Assembly (NCBI RefSeq): GCF_900186615.1
Contig: NZ_LT896588.1
Coordinates: 828,789 to 892,788 of the forward strand
Length of the DNA: 64,000 nt
From: Parabacteroides bouchesdurhonensis
Lineage (GTDB): Bacteria > Bacteroidota > Bacteroidia > Bacteroidales > Tannerellaceae
Direction of reading: 5' to 3'
Below the pieces are notes generated by a model. It saw nothing but the letters and a program-made list of their open reading frames with translations. It was not told the DNA's origin and made no database searches. Shown piece by piece: positions 37,329 through 45,544 of the stretch; the stretch's first letter is position 1, and each line of letters starts with the position of its first letter. A program made the position numbers and the translations under genes.

Positions 37329-37354
37329 TTCTTACCTTATATTTGTAGTAAGAA
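37329..37354 (+). promoter_or_regulatory. promoter with flanking inverted repeat before the first element-A gene
   Basis: The -7 box TATATTTG (37338-37345) sits between TTCTTAC (37329-37335) and GTAAGAA (37348-37354), perfect 7-bp inverted arms with a 12-bp spacer. A repressor bound here would cover the promoter. Confidence 0.5.
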
Positions 37355-37373
37355 CGTTTAAAGGCGCACGATT

Positions 37374-38282
37374 ATGGAAAATCATATGGAAAACAATTTC
37401 AGAGAAATACAGAAGATATTAGATAGTTGTATAGCTCATGACTATAAAACTAAAGTAGATGCACTATTTTTAAAACGTGAATATTTGACGCAAGCTCAGC
37501 TAAAGGATTATTTGCGGCAAGAAATTTTCCGTGTGACTGAAAATATTGTAGCCATCCAACAAAAATACCGTGTCGTGCGTAACATTGTATTGGATATGGA
37601 TATTCCCGATTTTTTGTGGGAAAGCGGTTATTTTGAGGACTTGAATTCTGATGAAAGAAAAAAGTATATCGGTTTCCGCTGCTCTGATTTTGATATGGAC
37701 GCATATTTGCATGAACCGTCCTGTTATGATGGGCGGCTTCCCTATTTGTCCATTATCGTTAATCTTGTCGTGCTTTCCAAGTATTTGCGCTATCTGCAAG
37801 AACAGGAAAGCAATTACCATACAGATGCGGTTGCCATCCAAGAGCAAGTCTTGCCAAAAGAGAAAGAGGAAAGTGCAGATACTAATCCAACCAAGATTGT
37901 GGGCAAAAGCAATCCTTTCAAGTCCACGTTGAAAGCCAATGAAATCAAACTTCTGACCGACTGTGTGAATGAAGCGAATATGTTTACTACTACCGTCAGT
38001 GCCAAAATACTTACCGATTTTTTCAACTGCAAACTGAATGGGGTATTGAAAGTTAATAATACCCGTCTGTTAGCCTATCTTATGATGCAGCTTGGCTGCT
38101 ATAATTACATTGTTTATGAATGGCAGTCTGTCATAGCAAATAACAAGCTGATATTAGGAAAGATAAAAGGAGAACCACTTACACGTACTGACTTATCCAG
38201 TGCAACAGACCAAGCAAAAAACATCTATCCGAAAGGATATGAAATCATAGACAAGTACATCAAACAACTGAAAAAAGGTTGA
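37374..38282 (+). CDS. element-A leading protein, unknown function
   Basis: The 302-residue protein is acidic and probably cytoplasmic, with no signal peptide or membrane span. I recognise no domain. A helical N-terminal half (to about residue 150) is joined by a charged linker (KEKEESAD region) to a C-terminal half with LTDCVNEANMFTTTVSAK and NNTRLLAYLMMQLG, which could be a small DNA-binding or regulatory domain. Its position, first after the tRNA gene and upstream of the HTH-RepA-primase-mob series, is one often held by an uncharacterised protein in Bacteroidales mobilizable elements. Confidence 0.7.
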   Translation: MENHMENNFREIQKILDSCIAHDYKTKVDALFLKREYLTQAQLKDYLRQEIFRVTENIVAIQQKYRVVRNIVLDMDIPDFLWESGYFEDLNSDERKKYIGFRCSDFDMDAYLHEPSCYDGRLPYLSIIVNLVVLSKYLRYLQEQESNYHTDAVAIQEQVLPKEKEESADTNPTKIVGKSNPFKSTLKANEIKLLTDCVNEANMFTTTVSAKILTDFFNCKLNGVLKVNNTRLLAYLMMQLGCYNYIVYEWQSVIANNKLILGKIKGEPLTRTDLSSATDQAKNIYPKGYEIIDKYIKQLKKG

Positions 38283-38334
38283 GCATAGATTGAACGCTCA
38301 AACAAAGGTCAATTAGACTTCATTTTCAACCTCT

Positions 38335-38342
38335 TAACTTTG
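38335..38342 (+). promoter_or_regulatory. -7 box of the HTH-RepA operon
   Basis: TAACTTTG matches TAnnTTTG, 66 bp before the HTH gene start. A GGTGCGCACC palindrome lies between them at 38366-38375. Confidence 0.45.
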
Positions 38343-38407
38343 CCCCCGTTAACAAAAAAAACGAGGGTGCGCACCTTCATATTGTTTCACCTAAATTCCT
38401 AAACAAT

Positions 38408-38695
38408 ATGGAAAGAGATTTAGAGTTAAGAGTTTCAGAACTCGAAAAATTAGTGTTCCTTTCAAAGAATGTGCTTAGCTTCGATGAAGCGAGCAGGTTC
38501 TTGAACCTTTCTAAAAGTTACCTGTACAAGTTGACTTCGGGTAACTTGATACCCCATTACAAGCCGCAGGGCAAAATGCTTTATTTTGAGAAAGCGGAGT
38601 TGGAAGCATGGTTGCGTCAGAACCCGGTCAAGACGCAGGCACAGATAGAGCAGGAAGCGCAGAAATATATCCTTAACCGTCCTCTAAAGAAATAA
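38408..38695 (+). CDS. excisionase-type helix-turn-helix protein
   Basis: The 95-residue protein has a MerR/excisionase-like HTH: LSFDEASRFLNLSKSYLYKLTSG then IPHYKPQGKMLYFEKAELEAWL, the winged-helix pattern of the HTH_17 family. Such proteins act as recombination directionality factors or regulators on mobile elements. A short coiled segment at the N-terminus may dimerise it. It is followed 5 bp later by the RepA-like gene, so the two are cotranscribed. Confidence 0.85.
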   Translation: MERDLELRVSELEKLVFLSKNVLSFDEASRFLNLSKSYLYKLTSGNLIPHYKPQGKMLYFEKAELEAWLRQNPVKTQAQIEQEAQKYILNRPLKK

Positions 38696-38700
38696 CGGTT

Positions 38701-39774
38701 ATGGAAAATAGAAAAGCGACAGAAGCTGGGCAGGACGTCACTATGCAGAAAGAGGATTTCGCAGTTCTTTGGAAAACCATTCATCTAAAGGTGACGGACA
38801 CTTACGAAGTACCGCCCGAAATACTCTGGGTGAACGGCTCTACCATTGGCACGCTGGGTAATTTCAGTGCATCCACGGGTAAAGCCAAGAGCAAAAAGAC
38901 ATTCAACATTTCCGCTATCGTTGCGGCAGCGTTGAAGAATGACGAAGTACTGAAGTATTCGGCATACTTGCCACCGAACAAACGGAAAATCCTCTATGTC
39001 GATACAGAGCAGAGTAAATACCATTGCCACAAGGTCATGGAGCGTATTTTACGACTTGCCGGACTGCCTACCGACAAGGACAGAGACGATTTTGTTTTCA
39101 TCGTGCTAAGGGAGCAGACACCCGACAAGCGGAAACAGATTATCGGCTATATGCTTGAAAATATGCCCGATGTGGGGTTACTCATTATTGACGGAATCCG
39201 TGACTTGATGTATGACATCAACAGCCCCAGTGAATCGACTGACCTAATCAACCTCTTGATGCGCTGGTCAAGCGGATATAACCTGCATATCCATACTGTA
39301 CTGCATTTGAACAAGGGGGATGACAACACAAGGGGACATATTGGTACGGAGCTGAACAACAAGGCTGAAACCGTCCTGCAAATCACGAAAAGCCAGCAGG
39401 ACGGCAACATAAGCGAGGTAAAGGCGATGCACATACGTGACCGGGAATTTGACCCGTTCGCATTTCGTATCAATGACAACGCTTTGCCCGAAATCGTGGA
39501 TGATTATGTATTCCAACAACCTAAGCAAGACAGGAATTTTCCGCTTACGGAACTGACTGAACAGCAACACCGGGAAGCGTTGGAGAACGGTTTCGGCAAG
39601 CAGGTGGTACAAGGCTATTCCAATGTCATAGCGGCATTGAAGCAGGGTTATGCGAGTATCGGCTACGAGCGTGGACGCAATGTCCTTGTGTCACTTAACA
39701 AGTTTCTTGTGAACAAGCGCATGATTGTGAAAGAGGGCAAGGGCTACCGATATAATCCCGATTTCCATTATTAA
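38701..39774 (+). CDS. RepA-like AAA ATPase
   Basis: The 357-residue protein resembles RepA-type RecA-fold ATPases found with primases on mobilizable elements. The P-loop region is ASTGKAKSKKTF (an unusual Walker A with Lys-Ala-Lys-Ser-Lys-Lys-Thr) and the Walker B is GLLIIDGIRDLM. A basic C-terminal tail (SIGYERGRNVLVSLNKFL) looks like a winged-helix. It would act as a helicase or helicase loader for element replication. It stands between the HTH protein and the primase. Confidence 0.8.
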   Translation: MENRKATEAGQDVTMQKEDFAVLWKTIHLKVTDTYEVPPEILWVNGSTIGTLGNFSASTGKAKSKKTFNISAIVAAALKNDEVLKYSAYLPPNKRKILYVDTEQSKYHCHKVMERILRLAGLPTDKDRDDFVFIVLREQTPDKRKQIIGYMLENMPDVGLLIIDGIRDLMYDINSPSESTDLINLLMRWSSGYNLHIHTVLHLNKGDDNTRGHIGTELNNKAETVLQITKSQQDGNISEVKAMHIRDREFDPFAFRINDNALPEIVDDYVFQQPKQDRNFPLTELTEQQHREALENGFGKQVVQGYSNVIAALKQGYASIGYERGRNVLVSLNKFLVNKRMIVKEGKGYRYNPDFHY

Positions 39775-39786
39775 AAGTCAGTTTGG

Positions 39787-39885
39787 TTTAGTCCGGGTGT
39801 ATATATAAGAGGAACGGACTTACTATTTCCCTGTTTCGGAACAAGCAGGTTTAGTATGGTACGGGTATATATATAACGGACTAAA
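39787..39885. repeat. iteron-like repeats upstream of the primase, candidate replication origin
   Basis: TTTAGTCCG (39787-39795) is inverted as CGGACTAAA at 39877-39885. Two imperfect direct copies of GGTTTAGT...CGGGTRTATATATA lie at about 39786 and 39858, each followed by CGGACT. The whole region is AT-rich and lies between RepA-like ATPase and primase genes. Confidence 0.5.
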
Positions 39886-39937
39886 CAGGACTGGCGCACT
39901 TTTCAACTATTTTTTAATCCCCAAAAAAGAAAATGTT

Positions 39938-40903
39938 ATGAACATCGAAGATGTGAAACAAATACCCATCGCAGACTATCTGCACAGTTTAGGTTACTCT
40001 CCTGTCAAGCAGCAGGGCAACGGCTTATGGTACAAATCACCGTTAAGGGAGGAACACGAACCGTCTTTCAAGGTGAACACTGACCGCAATCTTTGGTATG
40101 ACTTTGGAGCAGGCAAGGGCGGCAACATTATTGCACTGGCAAAGGAACTCTATTGCTCCGGCAGCCTGCCATACCTTTTAAACCGGATAGCGGAACAGAC
40201 ACCGCACGTCCGCCCGGTCAGTTTTTCTTTTCCCCAGCGTAGGACAGAACCGAGTTTCCAACATTTGGAAGTCCGTGACTTGACCCATCCGGCATTGCTC
40301 CGTTACTTGCAGGGGCGGGGTATCAATATCGAACTGGCAAAAAGAGAATGTAAGGAACTCCATTTTACCAATAACGGCAGACCGTTCTTTGCTATCGGTT
40401 TCCCGAATATGGCAGGAGGTTACGAGGTTCGCAATTCCTTTTTCAAAGGCTGCATCGCCCCGAAAGACATCACCCATATACGGCAGCAGGGAGAGCTGAG
40501 AGAGAAATGTTTGGTATTCGAGGGTTTTATGGATTATCTTTCTTTCCTCACGCTCCGGATGAAGAACTGTCCGACCATGCCCGACCTTGACAGACAGGAT
40601 TATGTCATACTCAACTCTACTGTCAACGTGCCGAAAGCCATTGACGTGCTGTACCCATATGAACGCATCCACTGTATGCTTGACAATGACGAGACGGGGT
40701 TTCAGGCTACACAGGCTATTGCATTGGAATACTCCTACCATGTGCGTGACTTCTCGGACAATTATAGGGGCTATTCAGACTTGAACGATTACCTGTGCGG
40801 CAAGAAGCAGGAACAGAAGAACAGCACCAGCCAAGTACAGGAGATAAAGCAGGAAACCGGACAACGTGCCGCCCCAAGACAGAAAAGGGGCAGGGGGATT
40901 TAG
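39938..40903 (+). CDS. element primase with Toprim domain
   Basis: The 321-residue protein combines a DnaG-like N-terminal region (LWYKSPLREEHEPSFKV, LWYDFGAGKGGNIIALA) with a Toprim domain containing VFEGFMDYLSF (catalytic Glu) and CMLDNDETGFQAT (Asp-x-Asp). The zinc-finger Cys/His residues of classical CHC2 domains are missing (Tyr-Lys-Ser where Cys-Cys-Pro is expected), so the zinc site is degenerate. It would prime replication of the transferred strand. NBU1 carries a comparable gene (prmN1). Confidence 0.85.
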   Translation: MNIEDVKQIPIADYLHSLGYSPVKQQGNGLWYKSPLREEHEPSFKVNTDRNLWYDFGAGKGGNIIALAKELYCSGSLPYLLNRIAEQTPHVRPVSFSFPQRRTEPSFQHLEVRDLTHPALLRYLQGRGINIELAKRECKELHFTNNGRPFFAIGFPNMAGGYEVRNSFFKGCIAPKDITHIRQQGELREKCLVFEGFMDYLSFLTLRMKNCPTMPDLDRQDYVILNSTVNVPKAIDVLYPYERIHCMLDNDETGFQATQAIALEYSYHVRDFSDNYRGYSDLNDYLCGKKQEQKNSTSQVQEIKQETGQRAAPRQKRGRGI

Positions 40904-40942
40904 TCCGGCAGGATTACCAACGGCAGGCGGTTTAATTTGGAG

Positions 40943-40980
40943 AGCAAGGTTATGTTTCGGTAAACCGAAACTACCTTGCT
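40943..40980. other. candidate oriT hairpin
   Basis: AGCAAGGT...GTTTCGGT (from 40943) pairs with ACCGAAAC...ACCTTGCT (to 40980) with a small bulge and an A-rich loop. It lies in the non-coding gap before mobC and the relaxase gene, where oriT is expected. Confidence 0.55.
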
Positions 40981-41049
40981 TTGCTCATCACAAAGAAAAT
41001 TTCTCCCGTTGGTCGCAATTTTTAAGACACCATTTAAACGTAAAAACCT

Positions 41050-41433
41050 ATGACGAATATAAAGGATAAGCCGGGGGGACGTCCGGCAAAGAAACGGATA
41101 GAGAAGCAGCAACGGGTTGTCAGTACGAAACTGACCGAGTTGCAGTATTACGCCATCAGAAAGAGAGCCGGAGAAGCCGGGTTGCGTGTCAGTGAGTATG
41201 TCCGGCAGGCAGTTGTTTCGGCAGAGGTCATACCCCGGCTGAATAGGCAGGATGCGGACACCATCCGCAAGCTGGCAGGGGAAGCCAACAACATCAACCA
41301 ACTGGCACACCGGGCAAATGCCGGAGGTTTCGCACTGGTGGCGGTGGAACTGGTGAAACTGAAAAACAGGATTGTCGAAATTATAAACCAGTTGTCGGAT
41401 GATTGGAAAAATAAAAAAGGGAAGCGGGTTTAA
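41050..41433 (+). CDS. MobC-family mobilization accessory protein
   Basis: The 127-residue basic protein matches MobC-like relaxosome components: an N-terminal basic tail, KLTELQYYAIRKRAGEAGLRVSEYVRQAVV (ribbon-helix-helix-like DNA binding) and a C-terminal helix with LAGEANNINQLAHRANAGG. It would bind oriT and help the relaxase. It overlaps the relaxase gene by 35 bp, showing translational coupling. Confidence 0.88.
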   Translation: MTNIKDKPGGRPAKKRIEKQQRVVSTKLTELQYYAIRKRAGEAGLRVSEYVRQAVVSAEVIPRLNRQDADTIRKLAGEANNINQLAHRANAGGFALVAVELVKLKNRIVEIINQLSDDWKNKKGKRV

Positions 41434-42322
41434 GGGCTGCGTAAACTATGTGTTGGACAAGGAACAGGCGGCTTTGCTCCATGCGGACGGGGTACTGACA
41501 GAAAGTCAGGGAGATATAATCCGCAGCTTCTGTATGCAGACCGGGATGAATCCCGACTTGAAAAAGCCAGTCGGACATATTGCGTTAAGCTATTCGGCAG
41601 TGGATGCACCCAAATTGACAGACGAGAAGATGATACAGCTTGCGCAGGAATATATGCGTGAAATGAAAATTACCGATACGCAGTATATCATCGTGCGCCA
41701 TCAAGACCGGGAGCATCCGCACGTGCATATCGTGTTCAACCGTATAGACAACAGCGGCAAGACTATTTCGGACAGGAACGATATGTACCGTAACGAACAA
41801 GTATGCAAGAAGCTGAAAGCCAAACACGGGCTTTATTTCGCTGGTGGAAAAGAACAAGTAAAGCAGCACCGCTTGAAAGAGCCGGACAAATCGAAATACG
41901 AGATTTACAACGCTGTAAAGAATGAAATCGGAAAGTCCAAGAACTGGCAGCAGTTACAGGAACGGTTAGCGGAAAAGGGTATTACTATCCTGTTCAAGTA
42001 TAAGGGGCAGACGGGCGAGATACAGGGCGTTTCCTTTTCCAAAGGCGAATACACGTTCAAGGGTTCGGAGATAGACCGTAATTTCAGTTTCTCCAAACTG
42101 GATAAATGTTTTGGGGATGTAGGGCAGGCGACAGTCGGAAGCAATAAGCAGACGGTTACCGCACCTGTTCAGAAATCAGTATCAGCATCCGACAAAGCGG
42201 ATAATTCTTTTATTGCAGGTTTAAGCAGTCTGTTTTCCGGTTTGTCAGCCCCGGCTGATGAAATGCCCGATGATTCCTTTTTGAGAAAGAAGAAGAAAAA
42301 GAAAAAACAACTTAAACTGTAA
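41399..42322 (+). CDS. MobA-type relaxase
   Basis: The 307-residue protein is a relaxase/mobilization nuclease (MOBP-like, BmgA/MobN group). It opens MIGKIKKGSGFKGCVNYVLDK; the tyrosine in VNYVLDK is the likely nucleophile and HPHVHIVFNRID provides the metal-binding His pair of the HUH fold. The C-terminal ~100 residues are a lysine-rich tail ending in a poly-Lys run. It has no helicase domain, so transfer would depend on a helper conjugative element, consistent with a mobilizable rather than self-transmissible element. Confidence 0.9.
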   Translation: MIGKIKKGSGFKGCVNYVLDKEQAALLHADGVLTESQGDIIRSFCMQTGMNPDLKKPVGHIALSYSAVDAPKLTDEKMIQLAQEYMREMKITDTQYIIVRHQDREHPHVHIVFNRIDNSGKTISDRNDMYRNEQVCKKLKAKHGLYFAGGKEQVKQHRLKEPDKSKYEIYNAVKNEIGKSKNWQQLQERLAEKGITILFKYKGQTGEIQGVSFSKGEYTFKGSEIDRNFSFSKLDKCFGDVGQATVGSNKQTVTAPVQKSVSASDKADNSFIAGLSSLFSGLSAPADEMPDDSFLRKKKKKKKQLKL

Positions 42323-42326
42323 AAGC

Positions 42327-43046
42327 ATGGAGGAAAATTTGATTTTAGAGGGGCTTCTCTCAATGGTTACAGAACTGAAAGAGAAGCAGGAAACACAGGT
42401 GACGCCAGCCAGTCGGGAGGAAACTCTCGAAAGACTGAACGCAATCGAACAGGCATTGTCGGAACTGCATAGTAACCCGGCTGTTCCCGAAAAGGATTTG
42501 CAGGCTATCCAAAGCCAGCTTGACGAGATAAGGAACAGGATGCAAGGTCAGCAGAAACATATCGAGGACACCAAGAAAATAGTATTGGAAACCTACCGTT
42601 GTTTCAAGGTAATGATTGATGCTTTGGGTTCTTGCAAGACGGATAAAGAGGAAGCTACGCCCTTACCGCTCTATCAACGGATTTACAACAAGGTAGCTTC
42701 TTGGATTCGTCCGGGATTGTTTCTTTTTTCGGCAGTGCTGGTTATCTGTTTCGCTTCCATATTCTTGAATGTCCGTTTGGCTGAACGTATGCAGCAGTTG
42801 CAGGACAACGATATGAAATACCGCTATTTGCTGATGCAAGGACAGGCAGACGGGGAAACTTTTGATATGCTGGAAAACAAGTTCAAGTGGCAACGGGATA
42901 ACGGTTTTATCCGAAGTCTGACCGATTCAGTGATAGATTTTGAATACCGCATCCAAAAGCAGGCGGAAGCACTGGAACGTGCAAGGCTGTTGAACGAACA
43001 AGCCGAGCAACTAAAGAAAGAAGCCGATAAGTTGGGTAAGCCATAA
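42327..43046 (+). CDS. coiled-coil, single-span membrane protein of the mob operon
   Basis: The 239-residue protein has heptad-rich helices at about 10-95, one membrane span (PGLFLFSAVLVICFASIFLNV, about 134-154) and a second long coiled coil to the C-terminus (EQAEQLKKEADKL). It starts 4 bp after the relaxase stop and is therefore part of the mob operon. Function unknown; an accessory that links the relaxosome to the membrane or to the host transfer channel is a guess from position and topology. Confidence 0.75.
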   Translation: MEENLILEGLLSMVTELKEKQETQVTPASREETLERLNAIEQALSELHSNPAVPEKDLQAIQSQLDEIRNRMQGQQKHIEDTKKIVLETYRCFKVMIDALGSCKTDKEEATPLPLYQRIYNKVASWIRPGLFLFSAVLVICFASIFLNVRLAERMQQLQDNDMKYRYLLMQGQADGETFDMLENKFKWQRDNGFIRSLTDSVIDFEYRIQKQAEALERARLLNEQAEQLKKEADKLGKP

Positions 43047-43098
43047 ACAGAGAAAGCCGGAACGGATGAAGCACATTCACCGTTTCGGCTGTTTTAAT

Positions 43099-43431
43099 TC
43101 ACTTCTTTTTCTTCGTGCAGTGTTCTTTCTCGAACTGGCGTAGCGTGGTAATGCTGAACCTTTCTTTAATAAACTCTCGGACATCGGAAGCCTTGTAATA
43201 CACTTTTCCGCTGATTGTGAAGTACGGCAGCACACCGATAGCCCGGTAACGTTGAAGGGTTTTGATACTTACTTTGAACAACAGACACAAATCTTGATTA
43301 TCCAACAGGTTATCATCTTCGGGCAGCACCTTATCGGCGTTACGCAACACCCGTACATCTTTGCAGAGTTCTTCCAGTTTGGCGTACAACTTCTGCATCC
43401 ATTCGCCAAATTTATCATTCTCTATATACAT
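43099..43431 (-). CDS. excisionase-like HTH protein
   Basis: The 110-residue protein has a helix-turn-helix LLDNQDLCLLFKVSIKTLQRYRAIGVLPYFTISGKVYYKASDVREFI, described here only by position (about 42-90), of the HTH_17 type found in Xis2c/Xis2d of CTnDOT. The N-terminal helix (KLYAKLEELCKDVRVL) may dimerise. It is convergent with the mob operon and upstream-facing from rteC remnants, which suits a role in excision control. Confidence 0.83.
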   Translation of the reverse strand: MYIENDKFGEWMQKLYAKLEELCKDVRVLRNADKVLPEDDNLLDNQDLCLLFKVSIKTLQRYRAIGVLPYFTISGKVYYKASDVREFIKERFSITTLRQFEKEHCTKKKK

Positions 43432-43552
43432 AATTACTTCATATTTCAGATTATACCTTTTGTGAATTGATGAAGCAAAATTCAGAAAAAGAATGCAAGA
43501 AAATTACGGGGGCGCACATGGAATCCATTATAAATAAATCATAAAGCGCTGA

Positions 43553-44165
43553 TTATCTATATCCTTTTTTGTCATGTTCCTTTCGGATAAGGTCTGCCAG
43601 TCCATTAAGAAATTCTGTGAGTTTGCCCGGCTTTCGTTTTATCACGTCCTCATGCTTTTGGTGACAGTCGCTTATCTTGATGTTAAACAACCATTCAAAA
43701 CCTTTGGATAAATCTACCAAATAGGCAGGTTTGCCGTTCTGATAAACAATGTCTTTGGAGAGGAACAGACCGCTTACCATTTCCATGATGTTGATAAGGG
43801 CTGTTTTGTCAGCGAGATAGAGAGGGGAAAGGCTTTGTTTTTCAATCCGCTGTTTGAGTTGTTCCGGGTATTTGATGCGCCATTCAATAAGGCGTATTTC
43901 TGTGTTTAAAAGTCCTATCGCTTCATCAATTAGATGCAAATAGGGCATTTTTTTCTTGCTCAAACCGTACACGGTATGACTTAAGACGATATAAACCAAA
44001 AGAAAAATAGCGGAGTAATACACTATAATCTTGCTCGTTAATACTGAAATTGGCTACATGGATAGCTAATTCTTCAACAGCTTTTGTTAGTTCAGATGCA
44101 GAAACTTTGCGCTGTGAGTATTCCGATAGTAATCGAAAAAAACTCTGTTGTAATAATGCTTTCAT
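43553..44165 (-). pseudogene. rteC-like regulator split by a frameshift at a 7-A run
   Basis: Two overlapping frames (44165 to about 43950 and about 43950 to 43553) together make one ~203-residue protein. The second half ends with the RteC pattern: LADKTALINIMEMVSGL, then FEWLFNIKISDCHQKHEDVIKRK and LTEFLNGLADLI. RteC of CTnDOT (about 217 residues) activates the excision genes. The frame changes within a run of seven A on the minus strand (T7 at 43948-43954): joining ...RFEQEK to KMPYLHLIDEA restores a continuous helix. One base is missing or extra. This may be true loss, slippage-based switching or a sequencing error. Confidence 0.7.
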
Positions 44166-44205
44166 CTATTAATATTTTTAATTTCATAATTAGTTAGTTC
44201 GTCTT

Positions 44206-44826
44206 TTATAGAATTTTACTTATATCATTAGGTGTCTTAAAATAATAGTCTGCACGTATAGGATTAGATACATTATTGCTCCATAAAACCAATCCGGAAT
44301 CAACACCGGCATTGTTAGCACATTGAATATCATAAATACTATCACCAATATAGAGAGCGTTTTCGGGGCTTACATGGGCTTTAGCCAAATATGCTACTAA
44401 GGGTGCTGCTTGGGGCTTATGTTCATCAGTATCATCGGCACATACAATTGTGGAAAAATAGTCCGCTAACCCTAATGGCTCAAAATCAGAATAATATTCT
44501 TGATATGTTTTGGAGGTTACAATGCCTAAAATATAGCCTCTTGATAAAAGGGATTGCAAGCATTCTTTGATACCTTGAAAAGGTTGAATAGTGTGCTGGA
44601 GCAATTTCATATTCCTATCCCATCGTTTCAATGCATCTTCTATGTCGGGTATTTTGAGTAATTCCAACGCATTTCTTCCGGTAATGCCTAAAGCAAATTT
44701 CAGACTTTCATATTGAGGTGCGCTTCCTGTTATTTCTGTAATTGTTTTTATTAAAGAGTTGATGACTGCATATTCCGTATCTATCAATGTACCGTCTATG
44801 TCGAATACGATATGTTTATATTTCAT
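44206..44826 (-). CDS. HAD-superfamily hydrolase (phosphoglycolate phosphatase-like)
   Basis: The 206-residue protein is a subfamily IA HAD phosphatase: DIDGTLIDTEYAV (motif I, nucleophile Asp), VTSKTYQEYYS (motif II, Thr/Ser), then motif III Lys in EHKP and motif IV GDSIYDIQCANNAG. A helical cap lies between. It resembles PGP/PPase-like enzymes; the natural substrate is not known. It lies 11 bp downstream of the Nudix gene on the same strand, and the pair probably forms one cargo operon. Confidence 0.88.
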   Translation of the reverse strand: MKYKHIVFDIDGTLIDTEYAVINSLIKTITEITGSAPQYESLKFALGITGRNALELLKIPDIEDALKRWDRNMKLLQHTIQPFQGIKECLQSLLSRGYILGIVTSKTYQEYYSDFEPLGLADYFSTIVCADDTDEHKPQAAPLVAYLAKAHVSPENALYIGDSIYDIQCANNAGVDSGLVLWSNNVSNPIRADYYFKTPNDISKIL

Positions 44827-44837
44827 GTGTTGATTTA

Positions 44838-45464
44838 TTAGTCAAATAATACTTGCCAGTTTCTATCGTAGTAAGCTGAAAAGCACATTTTAATTTGTTC
44901 TTCGTTATTTTTCTCTTTTGCAAGAATAGGTAATTCTTCCAATCCGAAATAGGCACTCTCATCCGTTTCAATATTGGGTCGGAAATATCCGCTTTCAATC
45001 TCACAAAGAACAAAAACTTTACAAACATTGTAGGCATAGGGGGGAATATTATGCAAATTTCTATCTTGTATAGCTATTATCCGGATAGCTTTTACATTTA
45101 ATCCTGCTTCTTCTTTTACTTCTTTTTCTGTATTAGTCTTGATACTCTGATTTATATCGACCCAACCACCGGGCAAAGACCAAGTTCCATTTTTCTCTTT
45201 CACAAGCAGTATTTTATCATCTTTGAATATAGCAGCTCGTGTATCTAATTTAGGAGTTTGAAATCCTGTTTCATTGCAAAACAGATTCTTTACTTTTTCT
45301 ATGGGTATTTCACTTTGCAGACTAAGCATTTCTGCTGCAATTTCTCTAATGCGTTCAAAGCGTTCTATATCAAATACATCTTTGGAGTATGTCAATCCCC
45401 CTTGGGCAATGAATTGTAGTTCTTTTGCCCATTCAAGCCATTGTGGTTGTACTATTTTATTCAT
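44838..45464 (-). CDS. Nudix hydrolase with N-terminal helper domain
   Basis: The 208-residue protein has a ~60-residue N-terminal domain typical of NUDIX_N proteins, then the Nudix region around GGWVDINQSIKTNTEKEVKEE (position about 120-140). In the Nudix box the first Glu is replaced by Gln and the Arg of REUxEE by Lys, while KEVKEEAG retains the metal-binding Glu pair. Activity is therefore likely but altered. Substrates in this subgroup are nucleotide diphosphate derivatives. A minus-strand -7 box TACCTTTG lies at 45497-45504. Confidence 0.85.
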   Translation of the reverse strand: MNKIVQPQWLEWAKELQFIAQGGLTYSKDVFDIERFERIREIAAEMLSLQSEIPIEKVKNLFCNETGFQTPKLDTRAAIFKDDKILLVKEKNGTWSLPGGWVDINQSIKTNTEKEVKEEAGLNVKAIRIIAIQDRNLHNIPPYAYNVCKVFVLCEIESGYFRPNIETDESAYFGLEELPILAKEKNNEEQIKMCFSAYYDRNWQVLFD

Positions 45465-45544
45465 ATAGTGAATGTTAGTATCGTTATATTGATTTACAAA
45501 GGTATGGAAAATGAAATTCTTTATTTTTGTCCTATGTTAAAAAA

